Positions 18,518-27,718 of a stretch of DNA of 64,000 nucleotides are shown one piece after another; positions within the stretch are counted from its first letter, which is position 1; the number at the start of each line of letters is the position of its first letter. Under the pieces are notes generated by a model, which was not told where the DNA came from, did no database searches, and saw only the letters and a list, made by a program, of their open reading frames with translations. A program made the position numbers and the translations under genes. The stretch lies in NCBI GenBank assembly GCA_016711265.1, contig JADJTI010000001.1:930001-994000 (forward strand), read 5' to 3'. This DNA is from Austwickia sp. (GTDB lineage: Bacteria > Actinomycetota > Actinomycetes > Actinomycetales > Dermatophilaceae).

Positions 18518-19798
18518 ATGCCGGCGCCACGGGCGCCGACCCCCCCGGGTCGCGCCGCGTTCACCGACCGAGGCCGGGCCATGCTCGCCGCCGGCATGAC
18601 CCTGACGGTGTCCGGCGCCGGTCTCGGCTTCGATGATCTCGTCCGGATCGGCGCCCTCGCCATGGCCCTTCCGCTGCTCAGCTTGCTGATCTGTCGGCGT
18701 CAACGGGTCACCCTCAGCGTGTTCCGGACCTGCCACCCGCCGGTGATCGCGGTCGGTTGTTCCGCCACGGTGGAGGTCACCCTGCACCATCGCGGCTCCC
18801 GCGCCACCCCGGTCCTGCTGGCCTACGAGCAGGTGGGCGCCCGGCTCGGCGCGCCGGCGCGCGCGCTGGTTCCCGTCCTCGGCGCCGAAGCGCGGTGGAG
18901 CTTCGGGTACCCGATCCTGCCGGTTCGCCGTGGCGCTCACCTGCTCGGTCCGCTGCACCTGCATCGTCGAGACGTCTTCGGGCTGGTCACGGCCACGACC
19001 GTGCTCCCCGAGGCCGCGGAGATCATCGTGTTGCCACCGGTGCATCCGCTGGAGGGGGCCTCCCCGACCGCGGGGACCGGGACCGAGGGCACCCGGCCAA
19101 CCCTGGTCGCCCTGCACGGGCAGGACGATGCCTCGTTGCGCGGGTATCAGCAGGGCGATGACCTGCGCCGGATCCACTGGCCGGTGACGGCGCACCGCGG
19201 CGAGCTGATGGTCCGCCACGAGGGGCAGCCGACGCTGCGCCGGGCCGTCATCGTCCTCGGCGGGTATGCCGCGCCGAGCAGCAGCGACGATTGCCCCAGC
19301 CTGGATTGGATGGTCGAGGCGCTCGGGTCGGTGGCCGTGCACCTGGCCGGCCAGGGGTACGCGCTGCACGTCCTGACCCCCGACACGCTGGAGGCGGCGA
19401 CCGCCGTACTCCGGCTGACTCCGGCTCAGGCGTTGCGTGCGCTCGCGGTGGTAGCCCCGGCGACGGGGGCCGACCCGCCGCGCGCACCGCTGATGGCCGC
19501 CGCCCGTGAGCTGGCCGGGCAGGGCGGCGTCGTGGTGACCGCGATCGGGGATCACGACGAGCCGATGGCGCATGAAGTGCTCTCCCTCAAGTCCGGTACG
19601 ACGCCCGGTCTCCTGTTCGTCGTGGACGTCGCCTCGTTCGCGCCGTCCCCGGCTGGATCGCGCGCGGGCCGCTCGCAGGAGCTGGCGGGGTTGGCCCGCT
19701 CAGGCGGCTGGCGGGTCGCCGTGGTGCGCCGCGGTGATTCGGTGGCCGCCGCCTGGACCGAGCTGGGCGCTTCCCGGGGTTCGGGGGTTCGGCGATGA
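18518..19798 (+). CDS. DUF58 domain protein
   Basis: This 426-aa protein begins 3 bp after moxR. Two hydrophobic segments lie in the first ~60 residues (MLAAGMTLTVSGAGLG and ALAMALPLLSLLIC). A beta-rich region follows, then the DUF58 signature around RGYQQGDDLRRIHWPVTAHRGELMVRHEG. DUF58 proteins are related to von Willebrand factor A folds and are encoded with MoxR and transglutaminase genes, where they are presumed partners at the membrane. Its stop overlaps the next start (ATGA). Specific function is unknown. Confidence 0.9.
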   Translation: MPAPRAPTPPGRAAFTDRGRAMLAAGMTLTVSGAGLGFDDLVRIGALAMALPLLSLLICRRQRVTLSVFRTCHPPVIAVGCSATVEVTLHHRGSRATPVLLAYEQVGARLGAPARALVPVLGAEARWSFGYPILPVRRGAHLLGPLHLHRRDVFGLVTATTVLPEAAEIIVLPPVHPLEGASPTAGTGTEGTRPTLVALHGQDDASLRGYQQGDDLRRIHWPVTAHRGELMVRHEGQPTLRRAVIVLGGYAAPSSSDDCPSLDWMVEALGSVAVHLAGQGYALHVLTPDTLEAATAVLRLTPAQALRALAVVAPATGADPPRAPLMAAARELAGQGGVVVTAIGDHDEPMAHEVLSLKSGTTPGLLFVVDVASFAPSPAGSRAGRSQELAGLARSGGWRVAVVRRGDSVAAAWTELGASRGSGVRR

Positions 19799-22269
19799 CC
19801 ACGGCCACCCCATGGATCGCGGCAACGCGCTGGCCCGCCGCGGTCCTGACGGCCCTGGGCACGATGACCTCCGGCTGGGCGCTGACCCCGCTCTTCCGCG
19901 AGACCCTCTGGGTCCCGACCGCCGCAGTGCTGATCCTCACGGTGCTGGTCAGCGGCGTGCTGGCGCGCAGCTGGTTCACCCGGCGTTGGCCGGTGGTGGC
20001 TGTCCAGACAGCGTCTGTGGTGCTGGTGACCGGATGGCTGTTCCACCAGCCGCTGTCGGCCCGGATCGCGAGCGAGGCGGACACGCTGTGGTTCGGGCTG
20101 CCCTCCCCGGCGACCGTGGGCGCCTGGGGTGAGCTGATCCTCGACGCCGCGGCGGTGTTACGCAGTTCCACCTCGCCGGTGCCGGTCACGCCCGGCATCG
20201 TCTTCCTGCTATCGGTGTCGATCGGCCTGCTGGCGTTGGCCGCAGACGTGATCGGGGTGAGCCTGGCCTTGCCGGCGCTGGCGGGGCTGCCCATGCTCGC
20301 GCCGTACCTGACCGCTGTCGCCAACAGCAACGGCGCGCTCCCGTGGGGGTACTTCGTCGCCGCCGCGCTGGGCTGGCTGCTGGTCCTGGTCGAGGCCGAC
20401 CGGGTGCTCTTGTCCCGGTGGCAGGCCCGACCCGACCCGCCACCCACCCCGCCGGGTGCCAGTGACCCGTCTGGCGGGGCCACGGGTCGGATCGGCGCAT
20501 CTCGGTGGTCGGCAGCGGCAGCGGTCGGCGGCAGCGCCCTGGTCGTGGCGATTCTGGCGGCCCAGCTGCTGCCGCAGCTGCCGGTTCGCTACCTGGCCGA
20601 GGGGTTGGGCCGCGGGGGTCTGGGTGGCGGTGGCCGGGTGGGCTTTTCCACCTCCTTGGACCTGCGCACCAGCCTGCGAGCGTCCGACCAGTCGGCGGTG
20701 CTGCGGTACCGCACCGACGATCCGTCGCCGGGGCCACTGCGGGTGCTGGTTTCGGATCGGTTCACCGGCGACGGCTGGGAGCATCAGCCACCGGATGCCA
20801 CCCCGACGACGAGGCCGACGATGCCGCCGTCAGGTTTCGAGGATCGCGTGCCGACCCTCGTGCGGAGCCTGAGCGTCGAGCGCACCGACCTGGACTCCCC
20901 GCACGCGGCAGCACCGTTCGGCCTGACCAAGGGGTCGATGACCGATGCGCAGTGGGCCATCGACCGACGGACCGGCGTTATCGTCGTCGACCGGACTCCG
21001 ACGTCGTACCAGCTGGAATACGTGGTGCCCGACCCCACCCCCGCGCAATTGCAGGAAGCCGACACTCCCTTGGCCCGGTGGGACCGGGAGCGCGCGAGCC
21101 TGTCCATCGACCAGCAGGACGAGGCCTTGATCGAGAACGCGCTGATCGGGGTGGTCCCCGACAGGGCGACGCCCTACCAGGCGGCGGTGCGGATTCAGGA
21201 CTGGCTGCGCTCCCCCGCATTCACCTACAGCCTGGACGGCGTCCCCGAGCCGCAGCCCTCCGGGAGCACTCGCGCACCGGGTCAGCCGAGCCTGCTGGCC
21301 CGGTTCCTGCAGAGCAAGCGCGGGTACTGCACGCACTTCGCGACCACGATGGTGTTGGCGGCCCGGGCACGGGGAATTCCGGCTCGGATGGCGTACGGTT
21401 TCCTGCCCGGGACCCGGGTTGGCGAGGGCTACGAGGTGCGCCAGTCGGACGCCCACGCCTGGCCGGAGCTCTACTTCCCCGCGATCGGGTGGCTTCGGTT
21501 CGAGCCCACCCCGTCCCAGCGCAGCGGCGTTCCCCCGGCGTGGGCACCGGGCCGCTACGGCGCCACGACGGGGCCCACACTGCCGTCAGAGGGAGCCACG
21601 ACCAGCGCGGAGGCCTCGCCCACCGACGCGGCGAGCACCGCGTCGGCGCAGCGGGACCGCGAGGGGGCGTTGGGCCTGGAGGAGCAGGACGCCCAGGCGC
21701 AGGGCCCGTGGTGGTGGCCGCTGCCGTTGGCGATGCTCGGCCTGGGCATGGCCTCCTTGGTCATGCCGGTGGCGGCCCGGGCGGCCCGACGCCGCTCGCT
21801 GGCGGCAGCCGCGGATGCCGCCGGGCGCGCCGAAATTGAATGGGACTACCTGACCAGTACGCTGGCCGACCTCGGTCTGCGACCGGAAGGTCAGCGGACC
21901 CTCACCGAGCAGCAGGAGTTCTACCGGCACGCAGCGGTCCTGGACCCTGAGCAGCAGCAATCGCTCCGCACGGTGACCCAGACCCTGGAACGCGCACGGT
22001 ACGCCCCGCCGGGGACGTCGCTGCCGGACATCGGCGCGCAGGCAGATGCCGTACGCCGCGCGGCGAGCGAGCTGCGTCCCTGGTGGCAGCGGGCGCGTGC
22101 CTGGTGGTGGCCGAGCTACGCCGTCACGACGCTACGTCGTCGGCTGCGGATCGGCGCTCGTCCGGGTCCATCGGCCCCGTCGGTCCCGCCGCTGACTTCG
22201 GCGGATTCGCCTCGGATGTACCGCACGCCTGCATCATCGGATCCCGCCGAGCGTCCGCGTCCTCGGTGA
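19795..22269 (+). CDS. TgpA-like membrane transglutaminase-domain protein
   Basis: This 824-aa protein has several N-terminal membrane segments up to residue ~270. A large extracytoplasmic region follows, and there is another membrane segment near residue 640 (WWWPLPLAMLGLGMASLVMP). The transglutaminase core reads KRGYCTHFATTMVLAARARGIP (Cys), QSDAHAWPELY (His) and IGWLRFEPTP, where the acidic third position is Glu. Members of this family (DUF3488/TgpA) are surface transglutaminase-like proteins. It is the last gene of the moxR operon; its final 146 bp overlap the convergent cupin gene. Confidence 0.9.
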   Translation: MTTATPWIAATRWPAAVLTALGTMTSGWALTPLFRETLWVPTAAVLILTVLVSGVLARSWFTRRWPVVAVQTASVVLVTGWLFHQPLSARIASEADTLWFGLPSPATVGAWGELILDAAAVLRSSTSPVPVTPGIVFLLSVSIGLLALAADVIGVSLALPALAGLPMLAPYLTAVANSNGALPWGYFVAAALGWLLVLVEADRVLLSRWQARPDPPPTPPGASDPSGGATGRIGASRWSAAAAVGGSALVVAILAAQLLPQLPVRYLAEGLGRGGLGGGGRVGFSTSLDLRTSLRASDQSAVLRYRTDDPSPGPLRVLVSDRFTGDGWEHQPPDATPTTRPTMPPSGFEDRVPTLVRSLSVERTDLDSPHAAAPFGLTKGSMTDAQWAIDRRTGVIVVDRTPTSYQLEYVVPDPTPAQLQEADTPLARWDRERASLSIDQQDEALIENALIGVVPDRATPYQAAVRIQDWLRSPAFTYSLDGVPEPQPSGSTRAPGQPSLLARFLQSKRGYCTHFATTMVLAARARGIPARMAYGFLPGTRVGEGYEVRQSDAHAWPELYFPAIGWLRFEPTPSQRSGVPPAWAPGRYGATTGPTLPSEGATTSAEASPTDAASTASAQRDREGALGLEEQDAQAQGPWWWPLPLAMLGLGMASLVMPVAARAARRRSLAAAADAAGRAEIEWDYLTSTLADLGLRPEGQRTLTEQQEFYRHAAVLDPEQQQSLRTVTQTLERARYAPPGTSLPDIGAQADAVRRAASELRPWWQRARAWWWPSYAVTTLRRRLRIGARPGPSAPSVPPLTSADSPRMYRTPASSDPAERPRPR

Positions 22270-22840
22270 CGTCGCGGGAGGGCCGTCCCGCCCTCCCGGT
22301 GCCACCGGAGGCCAGGGGTGCCCGGCGATGACTGGCGTCGATCCGGTCCCGCAATTGCAGTTCGCGGGCCAATTCGGTGGCCTCGCGGCCGGTGCGCGGG
22401 TCGTCGCTGATCGGGTACACGTCGTACGGGACGATGTCGGTGGCGTCCAACCGTTGGGCCGCGATCTCGATCGCGTAGGCCGCATCTTGGGCACGGTAAG
22501 CGTGCGCCAGCCGAGGGCCGGTGCGGATCACATGCCCCTCACCGATCGTCAGTTCGAGACTGCGGCCCGTGTCGACGTCCACGTAGTAGGCCAGCAGCCG
22601 CCCGCTGGTGATGTAGAGCAGCTCCTGCTTGATCCGGTGGTAATGGTTGCCACGGGTTTGACCGGGCAGGTACTCCAGGTAGGCCAGATATTGGAACGGC
22701 TCACCGTCCAGTATCCGGGCGAACCGGCCTGCCTCGAAGACAAGGATGCCGCCTTCGGGTGGAATGGGCGCCCACACCTGCGGTAGTTCGTGGACCGAGA
22801 GCTTGGCGGACGTCGCATCCGGCCATGCCTTCAACTCCAT
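22124..22840 (-). CDS. Cupin-fold protein
   Basis: This 238-aa cytosolic protein starts at the ATG at 22840, preceded by GGGAGG. The open frame extends further upstream without a good site. The core GNHYHRIKQELLYITSGRLLAYYVDVDTGR followed by GEGHVIRTGPRLAHAY matches the two cupin motifs, with metal-ligand-like His residues in HYH and H in LAHAY. This fits WxcM/sugar-isomerase-like or polyketide-type cupins; the substrate is not clear. The C-terminal ~70 residues look disordered and overlap the end of the convergent transglutaminase gene, so the true protein may be shorter. Confidence 0.75.
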   Translation of the reverse strand: MELKAWPDATSAKLSVHELPQVWAPIPPEGGILVFEAGRFARILDGEPFQYLAYLEYLPGQTRGNHYHRIKQELLYITSGRLLAYYVDVDTGRSLELTIGEGHVIRTGPRLAHAYRAQDAAYAIEIAAQRLDATDIVPYDVYPISDDPRTGREATELARELQLRDRIDASHRRAPLASGGTGRAGRPSRDVTEDADARRDPMMQACGTSEANPPKSAAGPTGPMDPDERRSAADDVAS

Positions 22841-23021
22841 GCAACCTCCCGGGTACCGCGTCCTGCCCCCGCGCCGCAGCGCTGGACCCAAACGCTACCG
22901 ATCTCTGCGCCGGTGGGCGAGCCGATCGGGGGCGTGATACAACTCCGGTTCTGTCCGCCCCCGCCGCGCAGGGCTGAGCGGCTACCGAGCCCACCCGTTT
23001 CGGGTCCTTAGGCGCGTCGAA

Positions 23022-23039
23022 CGGCTCGATGTCGAGCCG
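23022..23039. terminator. Small hairpin, possible terminator
   Basis: CGGCTCG-ATGT-CGAGCCG forms a perfect 7-bp stem with a 4-nt loop between the cupin gene and the IS element. There is no T-tract on either side, so it may not terminate transcription. Confidence 0.3.
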
Positions 23040-23152
23040 AACTCCGCACCTTACCGAGGTTGGGGTGGTGACGGCGGCGCCGTCAGGATGATCTGGCCCC
23101 CTGAGGTCACGTCATGGAAAGACCCCATGAATGGGTCCAGGTCGGGTGAGAG

Positions 23153-23990
23153 TCATCGGGTTGTGGTGATGCCGGCAGCGTACGCCGCTGGGGTGAGGTA
23201 GCCCAGGGCGGAGTGTGGCCGGTCGTGGTTGTATTCGGTGAGCCAGTCACTGATGACGCGGGCGTGGGTCAGTGACCAGAATTCGTGCAGGTTGAGGCAT
23301 TCGTCGCGCAGCCTGGCGTTGAACGATTCGATGTAGGGGTTCTTCCACGGCTTCCCGGGCGGGATGAACATGATCCCGGTACGTCCGGTGCACCAGTCCG
23401 ACAGCGTGGCGGCGATCAGTTCTGGCCCGTTGTCCAGCCGCAGCAGCAGCGGCGCGACCCCGCGCGCGGCGACTAGGGCGTCCAGGACGGCGGCGAGGTG
23501 TTCGGCGGTGAGGTTCGGCTCGATCAGCTTGGCCAGGGCTTCGCGGGTGTGTTCGTCGACGGTGTTCAGGAGCGTGATCGGGCGCCCGTCGGTGGTTGCG
23601 TCGTACTGGAAGTCGAGGGCCCACACCACGTTCGGGGCGTCCGCGAAGGGTAGCGTCCCCGCAGCAACGGTTGAGGTGCCGGCGTTTTGCGGTGTCGTCG
23701 TACGGGCACTCGTTGGCCTTCCTCGCGCCAGAGGCGTTGGACCTTCTTGTGGTTGACGGTCCAGCCCGCCGCCCGGGCGCCCCAGTAGGCGCGGCGGTGT
23801 CCCCACCGGGGATGGCCGGCGGCGAACTCTCGTAGCCAGAACCGCAGCCCGGCGTCGGGGTCGGCCGGAGTGGGCGCGGGCGGGGTGCGGCGTTGGGTCG
23901 ATCGGGGCTGCCCGACCAGGCGACATGCTGCCCGTTCACTGACCGCAAAGACGCGGCGCAGGTGACGAACGGCAGCACGCCTGCGGGTCA
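23153..23990 (-). pseudogene. IS3-family transposase orfB (integrase core), frameshifted
   Basis: The C-terminal part is an rve/DDE integrase core: VVWALDFQYDATTDG (first Asp), LLLRLDNGPELIA (second Asp) and NPYIESFNARLRDECLN (Glu). The expected N-terminal part (RRRAAVRHLRRVFAVSERAACRLVGQ, then GHPRWGHRRAYWGAR and VNHKKVQRLWREEG) is present but in another frame. The frames part near 23680-23700, next to an AAAA run, where the sequence moves from RVPVRRHRK to the AGTSTVAAG segment. It therefore cannot make a full transposase without correction. Confidence 0.85.
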
Positions 23991-23993
23991 GGC

Positions 23994-24280
23994 TCAGAAT
24001 TCCCCCTTGGCGATCTCCCGCAGCACGTCCTTCTCCAGGTCCGCCTCGGACAGCAGCCGCTTGAGCCGAGCGTTCTCGGCCTCCAGCTCCCGCAACCGTT
24101 TAGCGTCCTGGGCTTTCAGGCCGCCGAACTGATTGCGCCACCGGTAGTACGTCTGCTCACTGAGGCTCAGCTCAACGCCCGGCAGACGGCAGCGACGTCG
24201 TCGCCGCCGGCCAGCAGCCGGTCGGCCTCGGTCAGTTTGCGGACCACCTGCTCCGGCGTGTGCCGTTTCCGTCCAGCCAT
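23994..24280 (-). pseudogene. IS3-family transposase orfA (HTH), frameshifted
   Basis: From the ATG at 24280 the frame reads MAGRKRHTPEQVVRKLTEAD, typical of IS3 orfA HTH proteins, and stops after CRALS. The remainder, LSEQTYYRWRNQFGGLKAQD then a Leu-rich coiled-coil ending in REIAKGEF, continues in the neighbouring frame. A single-base change within GGGCGTTGAGCTGAGCC explains it. With the orfB lesion, the element looks immobile. Confidence 0.82.
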
Positions 24281-24542
24281 GATGCAGAGCCTTTCTGCCC
24301 ACCAGCGTGGGCATCAAGACTCTCACTCGCCCTGGACCGATCTCAGGGGGCCAGACCAGTCATGCATACTCCCGCAATCGCCAGCCATTGCGTTTGTTGC
24401 GCGGGTAACCATGATGAAGGGGCTTCCCAACGGCAGAGCCACGGCCTGGATCCCTTCACTGAGGACGAGCGACTGTAGCCCCCAGAGTAGTGCGCGGTCT
24501 CGTCGAATTGGTTGACTGCTGCGCATGTGCTGGCCCAAACGT

Positions 24543-25709
24543 TCACTCACCGCACTCTTCGAGAGGCGACAATCTTGACGCCTGGAGCACTTCAACTGTA
24601 CTTGGCAGGTCTGGAGTGTCTTTTCGTTGCGACAATCTCTTCATGACAGCGACATAGTCTCCCGCGACTGCAACGCCGCCTGGTCCGTCAGTCAGCCGAG
24701 TGATCCTTCTTGTACGCAGGTCAAGAGCAGATATGGTGTCCATGCCACGCCAAACCACGATATTTCCGACGATCTTCGGCTCATTAACAAAATCAACGCC
24801 GGTGTTTGCCAGTTCCGTTTCCTTACGGTCACCGACACGCCATGTCCACAGGGATACGAAGTCCCTAGACCACACTAACCTGGACCCAGTTGCGCTCAGA
24901 TCAACCACGCCACGCAGCGCCTGAAGAGGACCAGGCACCCGCTGTGGTCTCAGCGAGCGGGCATTGACCGCGCGCAGCTCGGTCAAACGCCCAGGAGCGG
25001 AAGATTCCGACCACAACAGCATGGACCCAAAATAGACCGGTGAAATGCCGTGCCTAGAAGCGATCGACCAGGTTTTGCCGCTTGCCAGGTCACGGACTTT
25101 CAGGCTCGTTTCACCGTTATCTTTCGGGGCCGCCCACGCCACTCTACCCGATGACACTGACGGCCTCTGGATCGGTCCCGATAAAGCAATTCCCCGCACC
25201 TTCCTAACGGCGTCCAAAGTAACTAGTCTGCCTTGGATGCTGTCGTACGAGTGCAGCGTCCAGTCGTCCCAGCCATTGAGCGAATGGGTTATTGAAAAGA
25301 CGTAGAACCGCCCATCTGAGGATGCGCTCAAGAGTTGATCCTGACGGGGGTCTTCAAATCGTAAAACTCTCCGCAACGCTCCGTGCGGCGTAACGAGCGC
25401 AATCCCGGAGAAGCTGGGCGACTTCACCTGTGCGATAAATAGGGAGCTGGCGCTCCCGGAATTGGTAGGGTACACGTTCATATCGACGGTGGCTCTCGGC
25501 CAGCCCATGACGCCCCGTGCCCAGGATTCCGGAACTCTATGGCAAAGCGGTGTTGCCACCGCTGACGGGAGGGGCGCTGGCGCACCTCCCGTGATGAGAT
25601 CGGGGGCGCCTCCCGACATCTCTGGGCTCGGCCCCGAACCCGTCCCGTTGCAGCCGGTTGCGGCGACCGCGATCACGAGGGCCGCCGCAACAAGGATGCG
25701 TTGATGCAT
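24543..25709 (-). CDS. Secreted lipoprotein with beta-propeller-like repeats
   Basis: This is a 388-aa lipoprotein. The ATG at 25709 overlaps the preceding gene's stop (ATGA) and gives the signal peptide MHQRILVAAALVIAVAATGC, with Cys20 as the lipidation site. The mature part is rich in short beta segments with recurring motifs such as SGRVAWAAP, GSMLLWSES, GSRLVWSRD and GNIVVWRGMD, each like one blade of a WD40/TolB-type propeller. I do not recognise a named family. Base composition is visibly lower in GC than the dcw genes. It is coupled to the C39-like peptidase gene. Confidence 0.75.
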   Translation of the reverse strand: MHQRILVAAALVIAVAATGCNGTGSGPSPEMSGGAPDLITGGAPAPLPSAVATPLCHRVPESWARGVMGWPRATVDMNVYPTNSGSASSLFIAQVKSPSFSGIALVTPHGALRRVLRFEDPRQDQLLSASSDGRFYVFSITHSLNGWDDWTLHSYDSIQGRLVTLDAVRKVRGIALSGPIQRPSVSSGRVAWAAPKDNGETSLKVRDLASGKTWSIASRHGISPVYFGSMLLWSESSAPGRLTELRAVNARSLRPQRVPGPLQALRGVVDLSATGSRLVWSRDFVSLWTWRVGDRKETELANTGVDFVNEPKIVGNIVVWRGMDTISALDLRTRRITRLTDGPGGVAVAGDYVAVMKRLSQRKDTPDLPSTVEVLQASRLSPLEECGE

Positions 25710-26515
25710 CAGAATACGTATCCTCGTCCACCCATTACCCGTACCATCTTGGCGGTGTCGACCGAGCTGAACTTCGGGACGTTCGCACCCCAACTCACAT
25801 GCGGTGACGCGGCAGGATCGGAAATGTTGGTTTGCGTCGCCGAGTAGGAGTAGCCCCGTATGTTTACCCAGTGGAATATGAGCATATTGGGATGACCCGG
25901 GAGATGGGGACCTCCGACGATTTCGTAGGCATTCCCCATAACCGGAAAGCCTCTGTCGATGTCGTCCATCAAGTTGTACTTGAAGGACGTGACATCAGCA
26001 CTCGTTGGCGAGTACGGCAAGGCTAGAGGGAAGTACTCCGTGTACCCAAGTTTGTAATTGTACACGTCACGCATAGGGTAGCCGGTCGGACTCGGAACAG
26101 TCGCATTCACTCCAGACCATGCCGTACCGGCACTTTGTGTCGTCTTCATCAACGTCGCAGCCGTTGCCTGCGTCATTGATATATTCCTGTTCAGAAGGCT
26201 GATCACGAGCGCAGCCGGACCGCACCAGTAGCTCGTTTGCTGCGCTTGATGGATTGCGGACAAATTATTGTGCAAGTATTCGGCACCCGCAGTTCGAGCA
26301 TTCTGCATGCGCTTCAGCGATCGCACCTTGGCAGCGTCCTGCTTCGCCTGGAGCGCCAGAATGTCTTGCCCAGTCAGCCGCACGTGCGGATCAGAGTCGT
26401 GGGCCCTTTTCCAGTCTCCGATTGGGTCTTCAGCGCTCGCCGCGCCGCCCGAAGCAACAATCGATGCGATCGTGGTTGCTGCGGCGACCGCCGCGCGCAG
26501 TAAATTCCGACCCAT
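25709..26515 (-). CDS. Secreted C39-like cysteine peptidase domain protein
   Basis: This 268-aa protein has a signal peptide with likely cleavage after ASA at residues ~26-28. The motif HQAQQTSYWCGPAALVISLL places the presumed catalytic Cys98 after an oxyanion-hole Gln. IFHWVNIRGYSYS supplies a His and TNISDPA an Asp, in the order expected for papain-fold C39/C39-like peptidases. The substrate is unknown. It heads a two-gene unit with the propeller lipoprotein, which may present or restrain it at the surface. GC content is lower than in the flanking core. Confidence 0.78.
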   Translation of the reverse strand: MGRNLLRAAVAAATTIASIVASGGAASAEDPIGDWKRAHDSDPHVRLTGQDILALQAKQDAAKVRSLKRMQNARTAGAEYLHNNLSAIHQAQQTSYWCGPAALVISLLNRNISMTQATAATLMKTTQSAGTAWSGVNATVPSPTGYPMRDVYNYKLGYTEYFPLALPYSPTSADVTSFKYNLMDDIDRGFPVMGNAYEIVGGPHLPGHPNMLIFHWVNIRGYSYSATQTNISDPAASPHVSWGANVPKFSSVDTAKMVRVMGGRGYVF

Positions 26516-27048
26516 TGCGCACCACCCCCGTGTGATATTTCACGAATGAGCACCATCAAAATTGAACCGAGATGCGTAACGCCGATGCTACCCCCCCCGG
26601 GCCTCATACGACTGCGCGTCGCCTATTTGCGGGAACTTTAACCTACTTGCCTTGGCGTTGCCCGCCGATACCAGGGCAATACCCCTGCATGGAAAGCCTT
26701 GGCATTCAACGCCTCGCAATAGGACGTCAGGTCTGGACGCTTCTCAACTTCGCCCGAACTGGAAGGACCCTGGACTGGCCCTGGCAAGGCGGGCCCGCCG
26801 GTTAGTCGTGATCCCAATGCTCACAGATTCAAAGTGGAGTCCAGCACAGTGGTGTACGACGACTTGAGTGAGCGCGTGCCTCCCACGTGGGCGCGGGCGA
26901 CCGGGTGGATCCTTCGAGTGATCTCTAAGGACCGACTCGAACTAGGCCACAACGCGATGACCGCTGGACCCAGTATCGACCGGGATGCGCCACCCGGCTT
27001 CGCCATGCCTGCGAAACCATCAAGAGCCTGGCCGATGCCGAGCTCTCC
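26516..27048. other. Intergenic stretch, no convincing gene
   Basis: Upstream of the peptidase gene I see AT-richer DNA. From about 26930 the frame of the following HTH gene is already open after a TAA, but it contains no start codon. Its translation (for example HACETIKSLADAELSV) looks protein-like. This part is probably the remnant of a 5'-truncated gene. Confidence 0.4.
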
Positions 27049-27522
27049 GTGGACCTCGGTAGAGAGTTTGAGAACCCCTACTCGGCATTGAAAACGGTGG
27101 TGTCCCGCAGGTCGCGTGGCGTATACAAGCGTTCTTGGCGGCCTTTGGAGCCGTCGGTTGTGGACTCGCGGGGTCGGATGGTGCGTGCAGTTGGGATAGC
27201 TCAAACCTTTCTGCGCCCGGCGCAGGTCGACGAGCTGGTGGCCCTGTATCGGGAAGGCGCGACCCTCGTTGAGTTGGGCGAGCGGTTCAGTGTTCACCGC
27301 CGCACAGTGGCTGCCCATCTTGTCCGCCGGTCGATCCCGATCCGCAGGCGCGGCCTCGATGAGTCCGACGTGACTGAGGCGGTCGAACTCTACGAGGGTG
27401 GTTCGACGCTGATAGAGGTCGGCTTGCGGTTCGGGGTGAGTCAACAGGCGGTCCGGCGCGCGCTCGACGTGGAAGGAGTCACGATCCGTCCGGGCGGCCG
27501 GCGCGCTCGGGTCAGTGCTTGA
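27049..27522 (+). CDS. Double helix-turn-helix protein, likely truncated
   Basis: This 157-aa protein has two similar Hin/resolvase-type HTH units: VDELVALYREGATLVELGERFSVHRRTVAAHL around residue 60 and VTEAVELYEGGSTLIEVGLRFGVSQQAVRRAL around residue 110. Such units form the DNA-binding end of recombinases or stand-alone regulators. The start is GTG without a clear site, and open coding-like sequence lies upstream, so the N-terminus is doubtful. It faces the resolvase remnant on the opposite strand. Confidence 0.55.
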   Translation: MDLGREFENPYSALKTVVSRRSRGVYKRSWRPLEPSVVDSRGRMVRAVGIAQTFLRPAQVDELVALYREGATLVELGERFSVHRRTVAAHLVRRSIPIRRRGLDESDVTEAVELYEGGSTLIEVGLRFGVSQQAVRRALDVEGVTIRPGGRRARVSA

Positions 27523-27718
27523 TGCGCCTGACCCGGGAGGAAGATGCGTGGATCGTGGCGATCTGGATATCGAGCAGCGTGGTCGTGTCGCCGAGGGGCT
27601 GCGGTTCTCGGTCGGCGGTGTAGATGATCACGCCGGCGTCGTGGAGGTCCGCCATGATCTGCGGAACGACCCGGCTGAGCCGGTCCAGGCTGTAGGTCGC
27701 CGCAACTAGTCGCCGCAA
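27512..27718 (-). pseudogene. Serine recombinase catalytic-domain remnant
   Basis: This 68-aa fragment contains SLDRLSRVVPQIMADLHDAGVIIYTADREPQPLGDTTTLLDIQIA. That matches the (W)RLDRLSR...L...GV segment and downstream helix of serine recombinases. The catalytic serine region and the DNA-binding domain are missing. It is a decayed piece of a resolvase or invertase. Confidence 0.6.

Larger units (their letters stand above)
23089..24358 (-). mobile_element. Decayed IS3-family insertion sequence
   Basis: The ends match as inverted repeats: TGATCTGGCCCCCTGAG at 23089 and, on the other strand, TGGTCTGGCCCCCTGAG ending at 24358 (one mismatch). A second shared stretch (GGTCCAGG...GTGAGAGTC) follows each end, but the spacing differs by roughly 20 bases, showing an internal deletion or insertion. 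Both transposase genes inside are frameshifted. I cannot see a convincing short target duplication. Confidence 0.8.

Noticed and set aside
24323..24595. 90-aa minus-strand frame after the first IS3-family element
   Set aside because: It spans the IS right end and unrelated flanking DNA and has no ribosome site or family.
26821..27444. 207-aa minus-strand frame opposite the HTH gene
   Set aside because: It shadows the double-HTH coding frame, which shows real repeated motifs.
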